Below, one piece after another: positions 15,848 to 23,896 of a DNA stretch of 59,738 nucleotides; the stretch's first letter is position 1; each line of letters begins with the position of its first letter. The DNA is taken from contig JAFIFX010000016.1 of the NCBI GenBank assembly GCA_020831805.1, positions 1 to 59,738 on the forward strand, written 5' to 3'. Origin of the DNA: Planctomycetota bacterium. GTDB taxonomy: Bacteria; Planctomycetota; Phycisphaerae; Phycisphaerales; UBA1924. The translations under genes and the position numbers were made by a program. The notes beneath the pieces were generated by a model. The model ran no database searches. It had not been told where the DNA came from and was given only the letters and a program-made list of their open reading frames with translations.

Positions 15848-16378
15848 ATGTTGAACAGATGGACCATGGCCATGGCCGCCGCGGCGGTGGGGGGGATCGG
15901 GCTGCTGCCCGCGACCGCCCAGGCCTCTGGTGTCCGGATCACCCACACAAGCCATAGCTGGGGGGGGCACGGCTCGTGCTCCTCGCACGCCGGTCATGTC
16001 GCGGGCGTGATCGTGATCGACGGGTGCCGGACGGTGATCCGCTCCGGGCACGGCGTCGATGCGCAGATCGCCAGCGCCTTCCGGCGGGCCGGCTACCACG
16101 CGACCTGTGAGCACGGGCGGGTGGTCGTGCGGTTCGGATACCGGCGCCCCTCGGTGCGGTGGTCGGGCGAGGCGTTCGGCGCGAGCTTCTCATGGGAGCG
16201 TGACTGCCTGATCATCCGCACGCGGCCGAACCTCTGCGGCTCGTGCTCAAGCTGCCGGCCGTCCCGCCCCTCGGGCCCGTCGATCCACATCGACATCCGC
16301 CCGGGGCGTGATTTCCGCCATCCGCCTCGTCACCGGTGGCCGAACCGCTGGCCGGGCCGGCACCCCGGTCGCTGCTGA
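15848..16378 (+). CDS. Small secreted His/Cys-rich protein, unknown
   Basis: A 176-residue protein with a clear Sec signal peptide, MLNRWTMAMAAAAVGGIGLLPATAQA, cleaved after residue 26. The mature part contains a compact region (GVIVIDGCRTVIRSGHGVDAQIASAFRRAGY to VVVRFGYRRPSVRW), then a Cys-rich SCSSC segment and a basic His/Arg/Pro-rich tail. The ATG at 15848 has an excellent AAGGAG ribosome-binding site. It is monocistronic with its own terminator. The several His and Cys residues could bind metal, but no known motif is seen and I do not recognise the family. Confidence 0.75.
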   Translation: MLNRWTMAMAAAAVGGIGLLPATAQASGVRITHTSHSWGGHGSCSSHAGHVAGVIVIDGCRTVIRSGHGVDAQIASAFRRAGYHATCEHGRVVVRFGYRRPSVRWSGEAFGASFSWERDCLIIRTRPNLCGSCSSCRPSRPSGPSIHIDIRPGRDFRHPPRHRWPNRWPGRHPGRC

Positions 16379-16405
16379 ACGCGATGGTCGTGTTCTCATC
16401 CGTGC

Positions 16406-16430
16406 ACACCCGGCCGCGGCCGGGTGTTTT
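16406..16430 (+). terminator. Intrinsic terminator, perfect palindrome
   Basis: The 22 bases 16406-16427 form a perfect palindrome (outer arms ACACCCGGC and GCCGGGTGT). With the last T of the palindrome it is followed by TTTT on the plus strand. It lies 27 nt after the secreted-protein gene. The minus side has no T-run, so it mainly serves the plus strand. Confidence 0.85.
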
Positions 16431-16456
16431 CGTCGTGTCCTGACACGGGGTCGGGT

Positions 16457-16837
16457 TCACCCGGCGGGGTGCGGCTCGTAGCGCATCATCTCGCGGACGG
16501 TGTTGTCCTCGTTCATGATGAGCACTTTCGGGCGATTGGACGCGTATTCCTCGTCGGTCATCAGGGCGAAGTGCATGATGATGGCTTTGTCGCCGACCTC
16601 GAAGAGGTGGGCCGCCGCCCCGTTGAGTTCGATCACGCCCGAGCCGGGCTCGCCCCGGAAGATGTAGGTTTCCAACCGGTTGCCGTTGCGGCAGTTGGAC
16701 ACGAGCACCCGGTCGTTGACCCGCATGCCGCAGGCGTCGAGCAGGTCGGCGTCGATGGTGATCGAGCCGACATAATGCGGCTTGGCCCCGGTGACGGTGG
16801 CCATGTGGATCTTGCTGTGCAGCACTTCTCTGAGCAT
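16457..16837 (-). CDS. panD: Aspartate 1-decarboxylase
   Basis: Pyruvoyl-dependent enzyme making beta-alanine from aspartate for pantothenate and coenzyme A. The 126-residue proenzyme shows the self-processing site Gly24-Ser25 (HYVGSITID); cleavage would give the pyruvoyl group on Ser25. Other conserved parts are KIHMATVT (9-16) and the ELNGAAAHLFEVGDKAIIM region. The ATG at 16837 is chosen because it places the processing Ser exactly at 25, and GGAG lies before it; an upstream ATG at 16852 is less likely. panC, the other user of beta-alanine, is at 44596, so the pathway is dispersed. Confidence 0.95.
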   Translation of the reverse strand: MLREVLHSKIHMATVTGAKPHYVGSITIDADLLDACGMRVNDRVLVSNCRNGNRLETYIFRGEPGSGVIELNGAAAHLFEVGDKAIIMHFALMTDEEYASNRPKVLIMNEDNTVREMMRYEPHPAG

Positions 16838-16970
16838 GCCGGCTCCGGTCATGAATCCCGCTTCCCGGCGGGAGGGAATAGTAGGGTGGCCGCTCGGGGA
16901 TGGTTCCGGTCGTACCATGTCCTGGGCGATCTTTCCGCCCGTCTGCAACCCCAATCCGGGAGAAGACCCG
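16838..16970. promoter_or_regulatory. Divergent promoter region of panD and the flavin reductase
   Basis: Candidate -10 boxes: TACTAT on the minus strand at 16878-16883 for panD, and TACCAT on the plus strand at 16913-16918 for the reductase gene. Both give leaders of about 40-50 nt that contain ribosome-binding sites. -35 boxes are not obvious. Confidence 0.4.
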
Positions 16971-17558
16971 ATGACCCAGCCCGTCCGGATCGCCGTGATC
17001 TCTGGCAGCCTCCGCAAGGATTCCTACAACACCAGACTGGCCCGCTTCGTGGCCGGGCGCATCCGGGGCGACGGCATCGAGATCGACGAGATCTCCCTCG
17101 CCGAGCTGGATCTCCCGATGATGAACGAGGATCTGGAGAAGGAGAAGGGGCACCCCGACAGCGTGCTGAACCTCAAGAAGCGACTGATCGCCGCCGACGG
17201 CGTGCTCTACGCGTCTCCGGAGTACAACGGCTCGCTGACCGGACCGCTGAAGAACGCCATCGACTGGGCCAGCCGCCCACGGGACGACGAGAAGCAGCTC
17301 GAATGCTTCCGCGGCAAGGTGGCCGGCCTGCTCGGCGCCTCGCCCGGCAAGCTCGGCGGCCTGCGGGGCATCCGCGACCTGCGGATGATCCTCTCGGGCA
17401 TCGGGACGCATGTCGTCCCGGACCAGTTCGCCCTCTCGTCGGCCCACGAGGCCTTCGACGAGAAGGGCGACATCAAGGACGGGAACACCGCGAAGATGGC
17501 GATCGCGGTCGGCGAGTCCGTCGTCAAGACCGCCCGCGCCCTCAAGAACGCGGGCTGA
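16971..17558 (+). CDS. NADPH-dependent FMN reductase family protein
   Basis: A 195-residue flavodoxin-like reductase of the ChrR/SsuE/azoreductase type, using NAD(P)H to reduce FMN or quinones in the cytoplasm. Phosphate-binding loop ISGSLRKDSYN (residues 9-19) and the family block SPEYNGSLTGPLKNAIDWAS are present. The ATG at 16971 is preceded by GGGAGAAG. It lies 23 bp before elbB on the same strand, so the two form an operon. Physiological substrate unknown; a quinone or oxidative-stress role is plausible. Confidence 0.88.
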   Translation: MTQPVRIAVISGSLRKDSYNTRLARFVAGRIRGDGIEIDEISLAELDLPMMNEDLEKEKGHPDSVLNLKKRLIAADGVLYASPEYNGSLTGPLKNAIDWASRPRDDEKQLECFRGKVAGLLGASPGKLGGLRGIRDLRMILSGIGTHVVPDQFALSSAHEAFDEKGDIKDGNTAKMAIAVGESVVKTARALKNAG

Positions 17559-17581
17559 GCACTTCAAGAAGGAGGTCTGCG

Positions 17582-18250
17582 ATGACCAAGGTTGGCGTGA
17601 TCCTTTCCGGCTGCGGCTACCTCGACGGGGCCGAGATCCACGAGGCGACCAGCGTGCTGATCGCGTTGTCCCAGCAGGGGGTGTCGTACCGCTGCCTGGC
17701 GCCGAGAAAGCCGCTCGATGTCGTCGACCATGTCACCGGCCAGGCCACCGGCGAGACACGCGATGTCTTCGCCGAGTCGGCCCGCATCGCCCGCGGCGCC
17801 ATCGACGATCTGGCTGGCGTCAACGGGGCGGACTACGACGCGTTCATCCTGCCCGGGGGCTTCGGGGCGGCCAAGAACCTGTGCAACTTCGCCACCAAGG
17901 GTCCGGACTGCGAGGTGGACCCCCAGGTCGACCGCGTGCTGCGCGGCGCCCACGCCGCGGGGCGGCCCATCGGCTTCGCCTGCATCGCCCCGGCTCTGGG
18001 TGCCAAGGTCTTCGGCGACGAGCACCCGCTGCTGACCATCGGGCACGACCAGGGCACGGCCGTCGCCATCGAGAAGACCGGCGCCCGCCACAAGGCCGTG
18101 GATGTGACCGACATCGTGGTCGACGAGGACAGGAAGTTCGTGTCCACGCCGGCCTACATGGAGGACACCAACCCCGCCGCCGTCTTCGAGGGCGTCTCGA
18201 AGATGGTCGTTCGGGTGCTCGAGATGGCGGGGGCCGAGGTCAACGCCTGA
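17582..18250 (+). CDS. elbB: ElbB-like glyoxalase (class I amidotransferase-like fold)
   Basis: A 222-residue member of the ElbB/ES1 family (DJ-1/PfpI superfamily). The E. coli protein has glyoxalase activity and was linked to isoprenoid synthesis. Recognisable features: the start KVGVILSGCGYLDGAEIHEA, the FILPGGFGAAKNL loop and the nucleophile-elbow GFACIAPAL around the likely catalytic Cys. A strong ribosome-binding site (AAGGAGG) lies 6-7 nt before the ATG. It is second in an operon with the flavin reductase, which suggests a role in detoxifying reactive carbonyls or quinones. Confidence 0.9.
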   Translation: MTKVGVILSGCGYLDGAEIHEATSVLIALSQQGVSYRCLAPRKPLDVVDHVTGQATGETRDVFAESARIARGAIDDLAGVNGADYDAFILPGGFGAAKNLCNFATKGPDCEVDPQVDRVLRGAHAAGRPIGFACIAPALGAKVFGDEHPLLTIGHDQGTAVAIEKTGARHKAVDVTDIVVDEDRKFVSTPAYMEDTNPAAVFEGVSKMVVRVLEMAGAEVNA

Positions 18251-18266
18251 GTTTGCGGATTTGGGC

Positions 18267-18294
18267 TTGATTTCTGGATTTTGTTTGGTATTTT
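18267..18294 (+). promoter_or_regulatory. Putative promoter of the Y-family polymerase gene, leaderless
   Basis: TTGATT (18267-18272) and TATTTT (18289-18294) are separated by 16 nt in a notably AT-rich stretch. The start codon is 6 nt after the -10, so the transcript would begin at or next to the ATG. No SOS-box palindrome is evident. Confidence 0.5.
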
Positions 18295-18300
18295 GTCGGC

Positions 18301-19614
18301 ATGGACCAGGCGGGCCATGCCGACATTGACCTGACCGCGCCCGAGTTCGACCGGCTGGACCGGCTGCGGGCGCTCTTCCTGGATTTCGATTCGTTTTTCG
18401 CCTCCTGCGAGCAGCAGCGGGACCCGGCCCTGAGGGGAAGGCCTGTAGGTGTCATCCCGGTGGCGACGGACCACACCTGCTGCATCGCCGCGAGCGCCGA
18501 GGCGAAGCGGTGCGGGGTGAAGACGGGCACCCCGATCAGCGAGGCGAGGCGGCTGTGCCCGGGCATCGTGTTCATCCTGGCCGAGCACAGGGTCTACATC
18601 GAGTTCCAGCAGCGGGCGCTCGAGGCCATCGACCGGTGCGCGCCGGTGTGGGGCGTTCACTCGATCGATGAACTCTCGATCAAACTCTGCCCCCGCACGC
18701 GCGAGCCCGCGGCGGCCGTCGAACTCGGCCGGGCCATCAAGGCCAGCCTGCGCGAGCGGGTGGGCGAGGCCATCCGCTGCACCATCGGGATCGCGTCCAA
18801 CCGCTTCCTGGCCAAGACGGCATGCAACCTCGGCAAGCCCGAGGGGCTGGTGGTCATGGACAAGCCCGCCATCCGCGAGCGGGTGCTGGTGCTGGACGCC
18901 GAGAAGCTCACCGGCATCGGCGAGAACATGGGCCGACGCCTGCGTGCCCGGGGCGTCGCCACTGGGGCGGACCTGTACCGGCTGACGGAGAAGGAGATGA
19001 AGGCGGCGTGGGAGGGCATCCTCGGCACGATGTGGTGGGAGCAGCTCCGCGGCGGACCGGACTATTACGACCGCCCGACATCGCGCCAGAGCGTGGGCCA
19101 CCAGCACATCATGGCCCCCGAACTGCGCACGCCGGAGGGCACGCGCGCGGTGGGGGTCCGCCTGCTGACCAAGGCATGTGTCCGCTTGCGTGACATGCGC
19201 TACCACGCGACGAGAATGAGCGTCTCGGTCCGCTACGAGCGCCGGCCGTCGTGGCACGTGGAGGCCCGCTTCGAGCCCCTGCGCGACTCGATGGAACTCC
19301 AGCGGATCTTCGCGCGGGTGTGGGACCCCCCCGGCCTGGCGACGGCGGGCCCCAAGCAGGTCGGGGTATGCCTGCACGGCCTGGCCCTGTCGTCGAGCGT
19401 GGAGTCGTCTTTGTTCGAGACGGTGCGGCGGGCCGACGGCCTCTCGGACACCCTCGACCGCATCACCCGGCGCTTCGGCTACGACGCGGTCTACGCGGGC
19501 AGCATGCACACCGCCAAGCGGGCGGCCCCGCGCCGCATCGCCTTCGGCAACATCCCGGACCTGCGTATCCCCGACGCGGAGACCTCCCCCTCGGGCCCGG
19601 GTGCCGAGCGATGA
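18301..19614 (+). CDS. Y-family DNA polymerase (DinB/UmuC type)
   Basis: Translesion DNA polymerase of 437 residues. Catalytic carboxylates are visible: LDFDSFF (27-33, Asp28 and the second-shell Asp30, with the steric-gate aromatic) and SIDE (121-124). The helix-hairpin region ASNRFLAKTACNLGKPEG and the later LTGIGENMGRRLRARG are typical of the palm and thumb. The little-finger domain follows to about residue 380. The C-terminus is a low-complexity tail without an obvious clamp-binding QLxLF motif. It is closer to the DinB/UmuC-like group than to classical Pol IV, because the fingers segment reads PVATDHTCCIAASAEAKRCGV. Start by the ATG at 18301, with a leaderless-type promoter. Confidence 0.88.
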   Translation: MDQAGHADIDLTAPEFDRLDRLRALFLDFDSFFASCEQQRDPALRGRPVGVIPVATDHTCCIAASAEAKRCGVKTGTPISEARRLCPGIVFILAEHRVYIEFQQRALEAIDRCAPVWGVHSIDELSIKLCPRTREPAAAVELGRAIKASLRERVGEAIRCTIGIASNRFLAKTACNLGKPEGLVVMDKPAIRERVLVLDAEKLTGIGENMGRRLRARGVATGADLYRLTEKEMKAAWEGILGTMWWEQLRGGPDYYDRPTSRQSVGHQHIMAPELRTPEGTRAVGVRLLTKACVRLRDMRYHATRMSVSVRYERRPSWHVEARFEPLRDSMELQRIFARVWDPPGLATAGPKQVGVCLHGLALSSSVESSLFETVRRADGLSDTLDRITRRFGYDAVYAGSMHTAKRAAPRRIAFGNIPDLRIPDAETSPSGPGAER

Positions 19615-19649
19615 AACGCGCCGTCCGCCCGCCACTCCGGCCGCCCGCG

Positions 19650-19655
19650 TATCGT
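19650..19655 (+). promoter_or_regulatory. Putative -10 (TATCGT) of the sirtuin gene
   Basis: TATCGT ends 5 nt before the ATG at 19661. No Shine-Dalgarno. Confidence 0.4.
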
Positions 19656-19660
19656 CGCCC

Positions 19661-20437
19661 ATGCCCGATCACGAGACCCTCGCCCGATGGCTGCTCGAGG
19701 CCCGCTCCGTCGCGGTGCTCACCGGCGCGGGCGTCTCCGCCGAGTCCGGGCTGGCGACCTTCCGCGATCCGGAAGAGGGGCTGTGGGCCAAGTACGACCC
19801 GATGGAACTGGCGACCATCGGGGCCTTCGAACGCGAACCCGAACTCGTCACCCGCTGGTACCACTGGCGCTTCACCCGGGCCCGCGATGTGCAGCCCAAT
19901 CCCGGCCACCACGCCCTGGCCCAACTCGAATCCTTCCTGACCGCCCGTGAGCGCGGGTGCTCGATCATCACCCAGAACATCGACGGCCTGCACCAGCGGG
20001 CGGGGTCGCAGCGCGTCATCGAGATCCACGGCACCATCCACCGCTGGCGCTGCACGAAGACCGGACGCGAGAAGCCCCTGTCGGACCTGTCCTTCGACCG
20101 TTTCCCGATCCCATCCGACCACGGCGGGCTGATGCGCCCCTGCATCGTCTGGTTCGGCGAGATGCTGCCGGAACAGGCCCTCCGCGACACCTTCGCCGCC
20201 CTGGAACGCTGCGACCTGTTCCTCAGCGTCGGCACCAGCGCGACGGTGCAGCCGGCCGCGAGCTTCATCGAGATCGCCCGGGCGGCCGGCGCCCGCACCG
20301 TCGAGATCAACAAGGACGCCACGCTCAACACCGGGGGCGTCGATCTGGCCCTCCGGGGCCCTTCGGGCGTGATCCTGCCGCGTGTGATGGAGCAACTCGA
20401 CGAACTGGCGAGCGCGATGCCTTCCGGAGATACTTGA
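19661..20437 (+). CDS. NAD-dependent protein deacylase, Sir2 family, lacking zinc cysteines
   Basis: A 258-residue sirtuin. NAD-binding motifs are present: GAGVSAESGLATFRD (22-36), TQNIDGLH (104-111) and the catalytic base His123 in EIHGT. Tyr67 and Arg70 form the YxxR pair that in class III sirtuins (CobB, SIRT5) recognises succinyl or malonyl lysine. The small domain, which normally holds four zinc-binding Cys, has only Cys131 before the linker and Cys161 after it, so the zinc tetrad is missing. The ATG at 19661 is the first start near the homology. Four nt separate its stop from hutG. It may control acylation of metabolic enzymes; targets unknown. Confidence 0.88.
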   Translation: MPDHETLARWLLEARSVAVLTGAGVSAESGLATFRDPEEGLWAKYDPMELATIGAFEREPELVTRWYHWRFTRARDVQPNPGHHALAQLESFLTARERGCSIITQNIDGLHQRAGSQRVIEIHGTIHRWRCTKTGREKPLSDLSFDRFPIPSDHGGLMRPCIVWFGEMLPEQALRDTFAALERCDLFLSVGTSATVQPAASFIEIARAAGARTVEINKDATLNTGGVDLALRGPSGVILPRVMEQLDELASAMPSGDT

Positions 20438-20441
20438 CCCC

Positions 20442-21320
20442 GTGACCATCCCCCACACCCAACCCGGCGTCTGGCCCGACACGATCCCGGATGCACGCCT
20501 CGCCGCCCGCGTCCGACGCGACCGGCCCGACGGCTGCCGCGTCGCCCTGCTCGGCCTGCCCGACGACACCGGCGTCCGCCTCAACCACGGGCGACCCGGC
20601 GCGGCGGAAGGCCCGGCCGCCCTCCGCGCCGCCCTGGCCAAGTACGGCGTGGCCGAGCCGTCGGGCTTCACCTGGCCCGCCGTTTTCGACGCGGGCGATG
20701 TCCAACCCGCCGGCGATGATCTGCAAGAGACCCACCGGCGCGTCTCCGAGGCCGCCGCGGCCCTGCTCGACCTCGACCTTTTTCCCATCGCCGTCGGCGG
20801 CGGGCACGACCTGACCTTCCCCTTTGTCCGGGCCGTCGCCGAGCCCGTGGCCCCGGTCCACATGGTCTACTTCGACCCGCACCTGGATGTCCGCGACGAG
20901 ACCGGCTCGGGCATGCCCTTCCGCCGCCTCGTCGAGTCCGGGAGCGTCGACGCGCTGACCATCCACGGCTTCCAGCCCTTCGCCAACGCGGCCGAGCATG
21001 TCCGCTGGTTCCAGGCCCACGGCGGTCGCGTCTCGGACATGACGCCCGATACCCCCTGGCCCGACCGACCCACCGCCGTCTCGCTGGACATGGATGTGAT
21101 CGACCAGGCCTTCGCGCCGGGCGTGTCCGCCACGAACCCCTGCGGCTGGACGCCCGAAGGCGCCGCCCGCTGGGTGGCCGCCGCCGGGCGCAACCCACAG
21201 GTCCGCTGCTTCGACATCATGGAGCTCAGCCCGCCCAACGACCCCAGCGGCCGGACGGCGCGGCTGGCCGCCCACCTGCTGCTGACTTTTCTGCGGGCGT
21301 TCGCGGAGCGGCCGGCGTGA
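20442..21320 (+). CDS. hutG: Formimidoylglutamase (arginase/ureohydrolase family)
   Basis: Last step of histidine degradation: N-formimidoyl-glutamate to glutamate plus formamide. The 292-residue protein has the binuclear manganese ligands of the ureohydrolase fold: GGGHDL, DPHLDVRD and SLDMDVID. The middle motif has Pro where the family usually has Ala. Arginase or agmatinase activity is excluded mainly by context: the gene overlaps hutI by 4 nt (GTGA), and hutU and hutH lie nearby. The GTG start at 20442 follows the sirtuin stop by 4 nt. Confidence 0.88.
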   Translation: MTIPHTQPGVWPDTIPDARLAARVRRDRPDGCRVALLGLPDDTGVRLNHGRPGAAEGPAALRAALAKYGVAEPSGFTWPAVFDAGDVQPAGDDLQETHRRVSEAAAALLDLDLFPIAVGGGHDLTFPFVRAVAEPVAPVHMVYFDPHLDVRDETGSGMPFRRLVESGSVDALTIHGFQPFANAAEHVRWFQAHGGRVSDMTPDTPWPDRPTAVSLDMDVIDQAFAPGVSATNPCGWTPEGAARWVAAAGRNPQVRCFDIMELSPPNDPSGRTARLAAHLLLTFLRAFAERPA

Positions 21321-22558
21321 CCGAAGCCCCCATCCTCATCCAGAACGCCCGCGTGCTGACGCTCGCCGACGGATCCCGGCCGCGGCGTGGGCGTGAACTC
21401 GCCGCACTCGCCCCCATCGACCGGGCGGATGTCCTGATCGAGGCGGGCCAGGTCGCCGCGATCGCGTCCTCGATCCAGCCCCCCGTCGGGGCGCGTGAGA
21501 TCGACGCCGCCGGGCGCGTGCTCATGCCCGCCTTCGTCGACTGCCACACCCACGCCTGCTGGGCGGGGGACCGCCTCGACGAGTGGGAGATGAAGCAGCG
21601 CGGCGCGACCTACCTGCAGATCCTCGAATCCGGCGGCGGGATCATGTCCACCGTCCGTGCGGTCCGCGCCGCCAGCCGCGAGCAACTCGCCGAGTCCCTC
21701 CTCGCCCGGCTCAACGCCATGCTCACCGAGGGGACGACCGCGGCCGAGGTCAAGTCCGGCTACGGCCTGGCGACCGACGACGAACTCAAGATGCTCGGCG
21801 CCATCGCCGACGCCGCGGCCCGCTGGCCCGGACGCGTCCGCATGACCGCGTGCATCGGCCACGCCAAGGACCCGGACGCCGACCCCGGCGCCTTCGTCGA
21901 CCGCACCATCCGGGAAACCCTCCCCGCCGTCCACGCCGCCTTCCCGGGCTGCACGATCGACGCGTATTGCGAGCAGGGCGCATGGACGCTCGAAGAAACG
22001 ATCCGCCTGTTCGAGGCCGCGGCCGATCTCGGCCACCCGCTCCGCGTCCACGCCGACCAGTTCAACGAGCTGGGCATGCTCGACGCCGCCATCGGGCTGG
22101 GCGCGGCCTCCGTCGATCATCTCGAGGCCACCAGCCCCGACGCCCTGACCCGTCTGGCCGAGTCCGAGACGATGGGCGTCATGCTGCCCTGCTCGGGCTT
22201 CCATGTCGATGGTCGCTACGCGGACGGGCGCCGGTTTGTCGACGCGGGCGGGGCGCTTGCCATCGCCACCAACTGCAACCCAGGCTCCGCCCCGTGCCAC
22301 TCGATGCCGATGGCCATCGCCCTGGCCGTCCGCCACCTCGGGCTGACCGCTGCCGAGGCCATCGCCGCGAGCACCGTGAACGCGGCCGCCCTGCTGGGCC
22401 TGCACGATGCGGGCAGCATCGAGCCGGGCAAGCGGGCCGATCTGGTCCTCCTTCGCCACACCGACGAGCGCCAACTCGGCTACGAGTTCGGCGGGCGGCA
22501 CACGGACCTGGTGATCTGCGACGGCCGGATCGCGTTCGACGCCGGCGCAGGAGGCTGA
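21317..22558 (+). CDS. hutI: Imidazolonepropionase
   Basis: Amidohydrolase-fold metalloenzyme hydrolysing imidazolone-5-propionate to N-formimidoyl-glutamate. It has 413 residues, the usual length. Metal ligands are visible: VDCHTHACWAG (HxH), a later His in RVHADQFNE, and the SVDHLEA motif. The block EVKSGYGL and ATNCNPGSAPCHSMPM are characteristic of HutI. The GTG start overlaps the hutG stop, so translation is coupled. Confidence 0.95.
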   Translation: MTEAPILIQNARVLTLADGSRPRRGRELAALAPIDRADVLIEAGQVAAIASSIQPPVGAREIDAAGRVLMPAFVDCHTHACWAGDRLDEWEMKQRGATYLQILESGGGIMSTVRAVRAASREQLAESLLARLNAMLTEGTTAAEVKSGYGLATDDELKMLGAIADAAARWPGRVRMTACIGHAKDPDADPGAFVDRTIRETLPAVHAAFPGCTIDAYCEQGAWTLEETIRLFEAAADLGHPLRVHADQFNELGMLDAAIGLGAASVDHLEATSPDALTRLAESETMGVMLPCSGFHVDGRYADGRRFVDAGGALAIATNCNPGSAPCHSMPMAIALAVRHLGLTAAEAIAASTVNAAALLGLHDAGSIEPGKRADLVLLRHTDERQLGYEFGGRHTDLVICDGRIAFDAGAGG

Positions 22559-22563
22559 TCGCC

Positions 22564-23271
22564 ATGGCCAAGACCTTTCTCACGGCGGAATGGCGGGACC
22601 TGATCATCGCCAGCTACGCGGTCGATCCGGGGTTGCTGGAATCGCGCCTCCCGCCGGGGCTGGAGCCGGACCTGTTCGAGGGCCGGGCCGTGTGCAGCCT
22701 CGTCGGGTTCCGCTTCCTGAACACGCGGGTGCTGGGGGTCAAGTGGCCGGGCTTCGTCAACTTCCCGGAGATCAACCTGCGGTTCTATGTCCGCGAAAAG
22801 AGCGGCGAGCGCCGGGGGGTCGTGTTCGTTCGGGAGCTGGTGACCAGCCGGCTGGTCGCCGGCATCGCCCGGGGTTTGTACAACGAGCCGTACTCGAAGG
22901 CGAAGATCACGGACCGCATCGAACGGACGGGCGACGCGGTCCGCGTGGCGTACGAGTTCGCGATCGACGGGGGCGTGGGCTGCATGGCCGTTGAGGCCGA
23001 CGCCGAGGCCATCGTGCCCCCGGAAGACTCGCCGGAGCACTGGTTCAAGGAGCACCAGTGGGGCTACGGCGTGACGCGGGGCGGCAAGACGCTGCGCTAC
23101 GAGGTCCGCCACCCGGTCTGGGCGTGCCACCGGGTGCGGTCGGTGGCCATCGATGTGGATTGGGGGCGGGTGTATGGGGAGCAATGGGCGGGGATGCGCG
23201 GGGCAGAGCCGCTGAGCGTGGTGCTGGCGGCCGGGTCGGCCATCTCCGTCCACAGCGCCGAGTGCCCCTGA
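22564..23271 (+). CDS. DUF2071 (YqjF-like) protein
   Basis: A 235-residue protein of the DUF2071 family. Recognisable features are the opening TAEWRDLIIASYAVDPGLLESRLPPG and the middle VGFRFLNTRVLGVKWPGFVNFPEINLRFYV. The family, distantly related to acetoacetate decarboxylase folds, has no settled function. An AGGAGG site at 22548-22553, overlapping the end of hutI, serves the ATG at 22564, so it is the third gene of the hutG-hutI operon. Its stop codon lies inside the left inverted repeat of the RAYT element (23268-23298), so the original C-terminus may have been altered by that element. Confidence 0.85.
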   Translation: MAKTFLTAEWRDLIIASYAVDPGLLESRLPPGLEPDLFEGRAVCSLVGFRFLNTRVLGVKWPGFVNFPEINLRFYVREKSGERRGVVFVRELVTSRLVAGIARGLYNEPYSKAKITDRIERTGDAVRVAYEFAIDGGVGCMAVEADAEAIVPPEDSPEHWFKEHQWGYGVTRGGKTLRYEVRHPVWACHRVRSVAIDVDWGRVYGEQWAGMRGAEPLSVVLAAGSAISVHSAECP

Positions 23272-23298
23272 ACAAGCCGCGACTGGAAGGGAGCGGCC
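23268..23298. repeat. Left 31-bp arm of a perfect inverted repeat (REP-like)
   Basis: Perfect reverse complement of 23897-23927. Each arm can also fold on itself through GCCGC and GCGGC. It contains the stop codon of the DUF2071 gene. Confidence 0.9.
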
Positions 23299-23325
23299 GG
23301 GCGATTCAGCGAATCGCGGAAGAAG

Positions 23326-23856
23326 TCAGGCTTCACCCGACCCACGAGTGTACCTTCCGGCATATCTCCGCGCGGCCAGATCACCATCCTGGTACTCGGC
23401 GATATACCTCCACGCGGTCTCAAGCGATGCCGTGTCGTTGATCCACCGAGTGCTACCGTGCCGGGCCCAGACTTTGTCCATTCCTTCCGTCAAGCCCGCC
23501 TCACGCATGGCTCGCGTCGCCCAGGATTTGCATCCGGTCATCACCACTTCCGGAGGGGGAGCAGCCCGGACCAGAAGGTGGACATGATTCGAGCGGACCG
23601 CGATCGCGAGGACTTCCCACTGCTTGAACGCCGCGTGCTCGCGTATGGCTTGTTCCACAACATGCCTGGCCTTCTCCGTCAGCACCACCGGTGGGTGCCG
23701 GAGAAGGTCCGAATCCCGCTGGTGCATGCGTGGAAAATCACTGCGTTGGGTGGGACCGTGCCCCTCGCGGGCGTGGTCGGTGGAGCCAGATGGGGCGCTG
23801 CGGAGGTGCGTGCCGTAGGTGGTCCAGGTGAGTAAGTAGGCTTCGGGCGGGGGCAT
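23326..23856 (-). CDS. rayT: REP-associated tyrosine transposase-like protein
   Basis: A 176-residue protein of the IS200-like Y1 transposase superfamily. The HUH-type metal motif is NHVHLLV (residues 90-96), and the probable nucleophile is a Tyr in WRYIAEYQDGD (149-159). The start MPPPEAYLLTWTTYGTHL is typical of this transposase-like subfamily. The ATG at 23856 follows GAGG. Between Tyr14 and the HUH motif it has the linker usual for single-domain Y1 enzymes. All motifs look intact, so it may be active on its REP-like flanks. It lies between the two halves of the hut locus. Confidence 0.85.
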   Translation of the reverse strand: MPPPEAYLLTWTTYGTHLRSAPSGSTDHAREGHGPTQRSDFPRMHQRDSDLLRHPPVVLTEKARHVVEQAIREHAAFKQWEVLAIAVRSNHVHLLVRAAPPPEVVMTGCKSWATRAMREAGLTEGMDKVWARHGSTRWINDTASLETAWRYIAEYQDGDLAARRYAGRYTRGSGEA

Positions 23857-23896
23857 CAGATTGCCTCTGCAGAAAGCGATCTCGATGTGCCTACTG

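Noticed and set aside
18251..18300. SOS (LexA) operator before the Y-family polymerase gene
   Set aside because: The AT-rich stretch contains no palindrome resembling known LexA boxes; kept only as a promoter.
20442..21320. Arginase or agmatinase instead of formimidoylglutamase
   Set aside because: Same fold, but the 4-nt overlap with hutI and the complete hut set make HutG far more likely.
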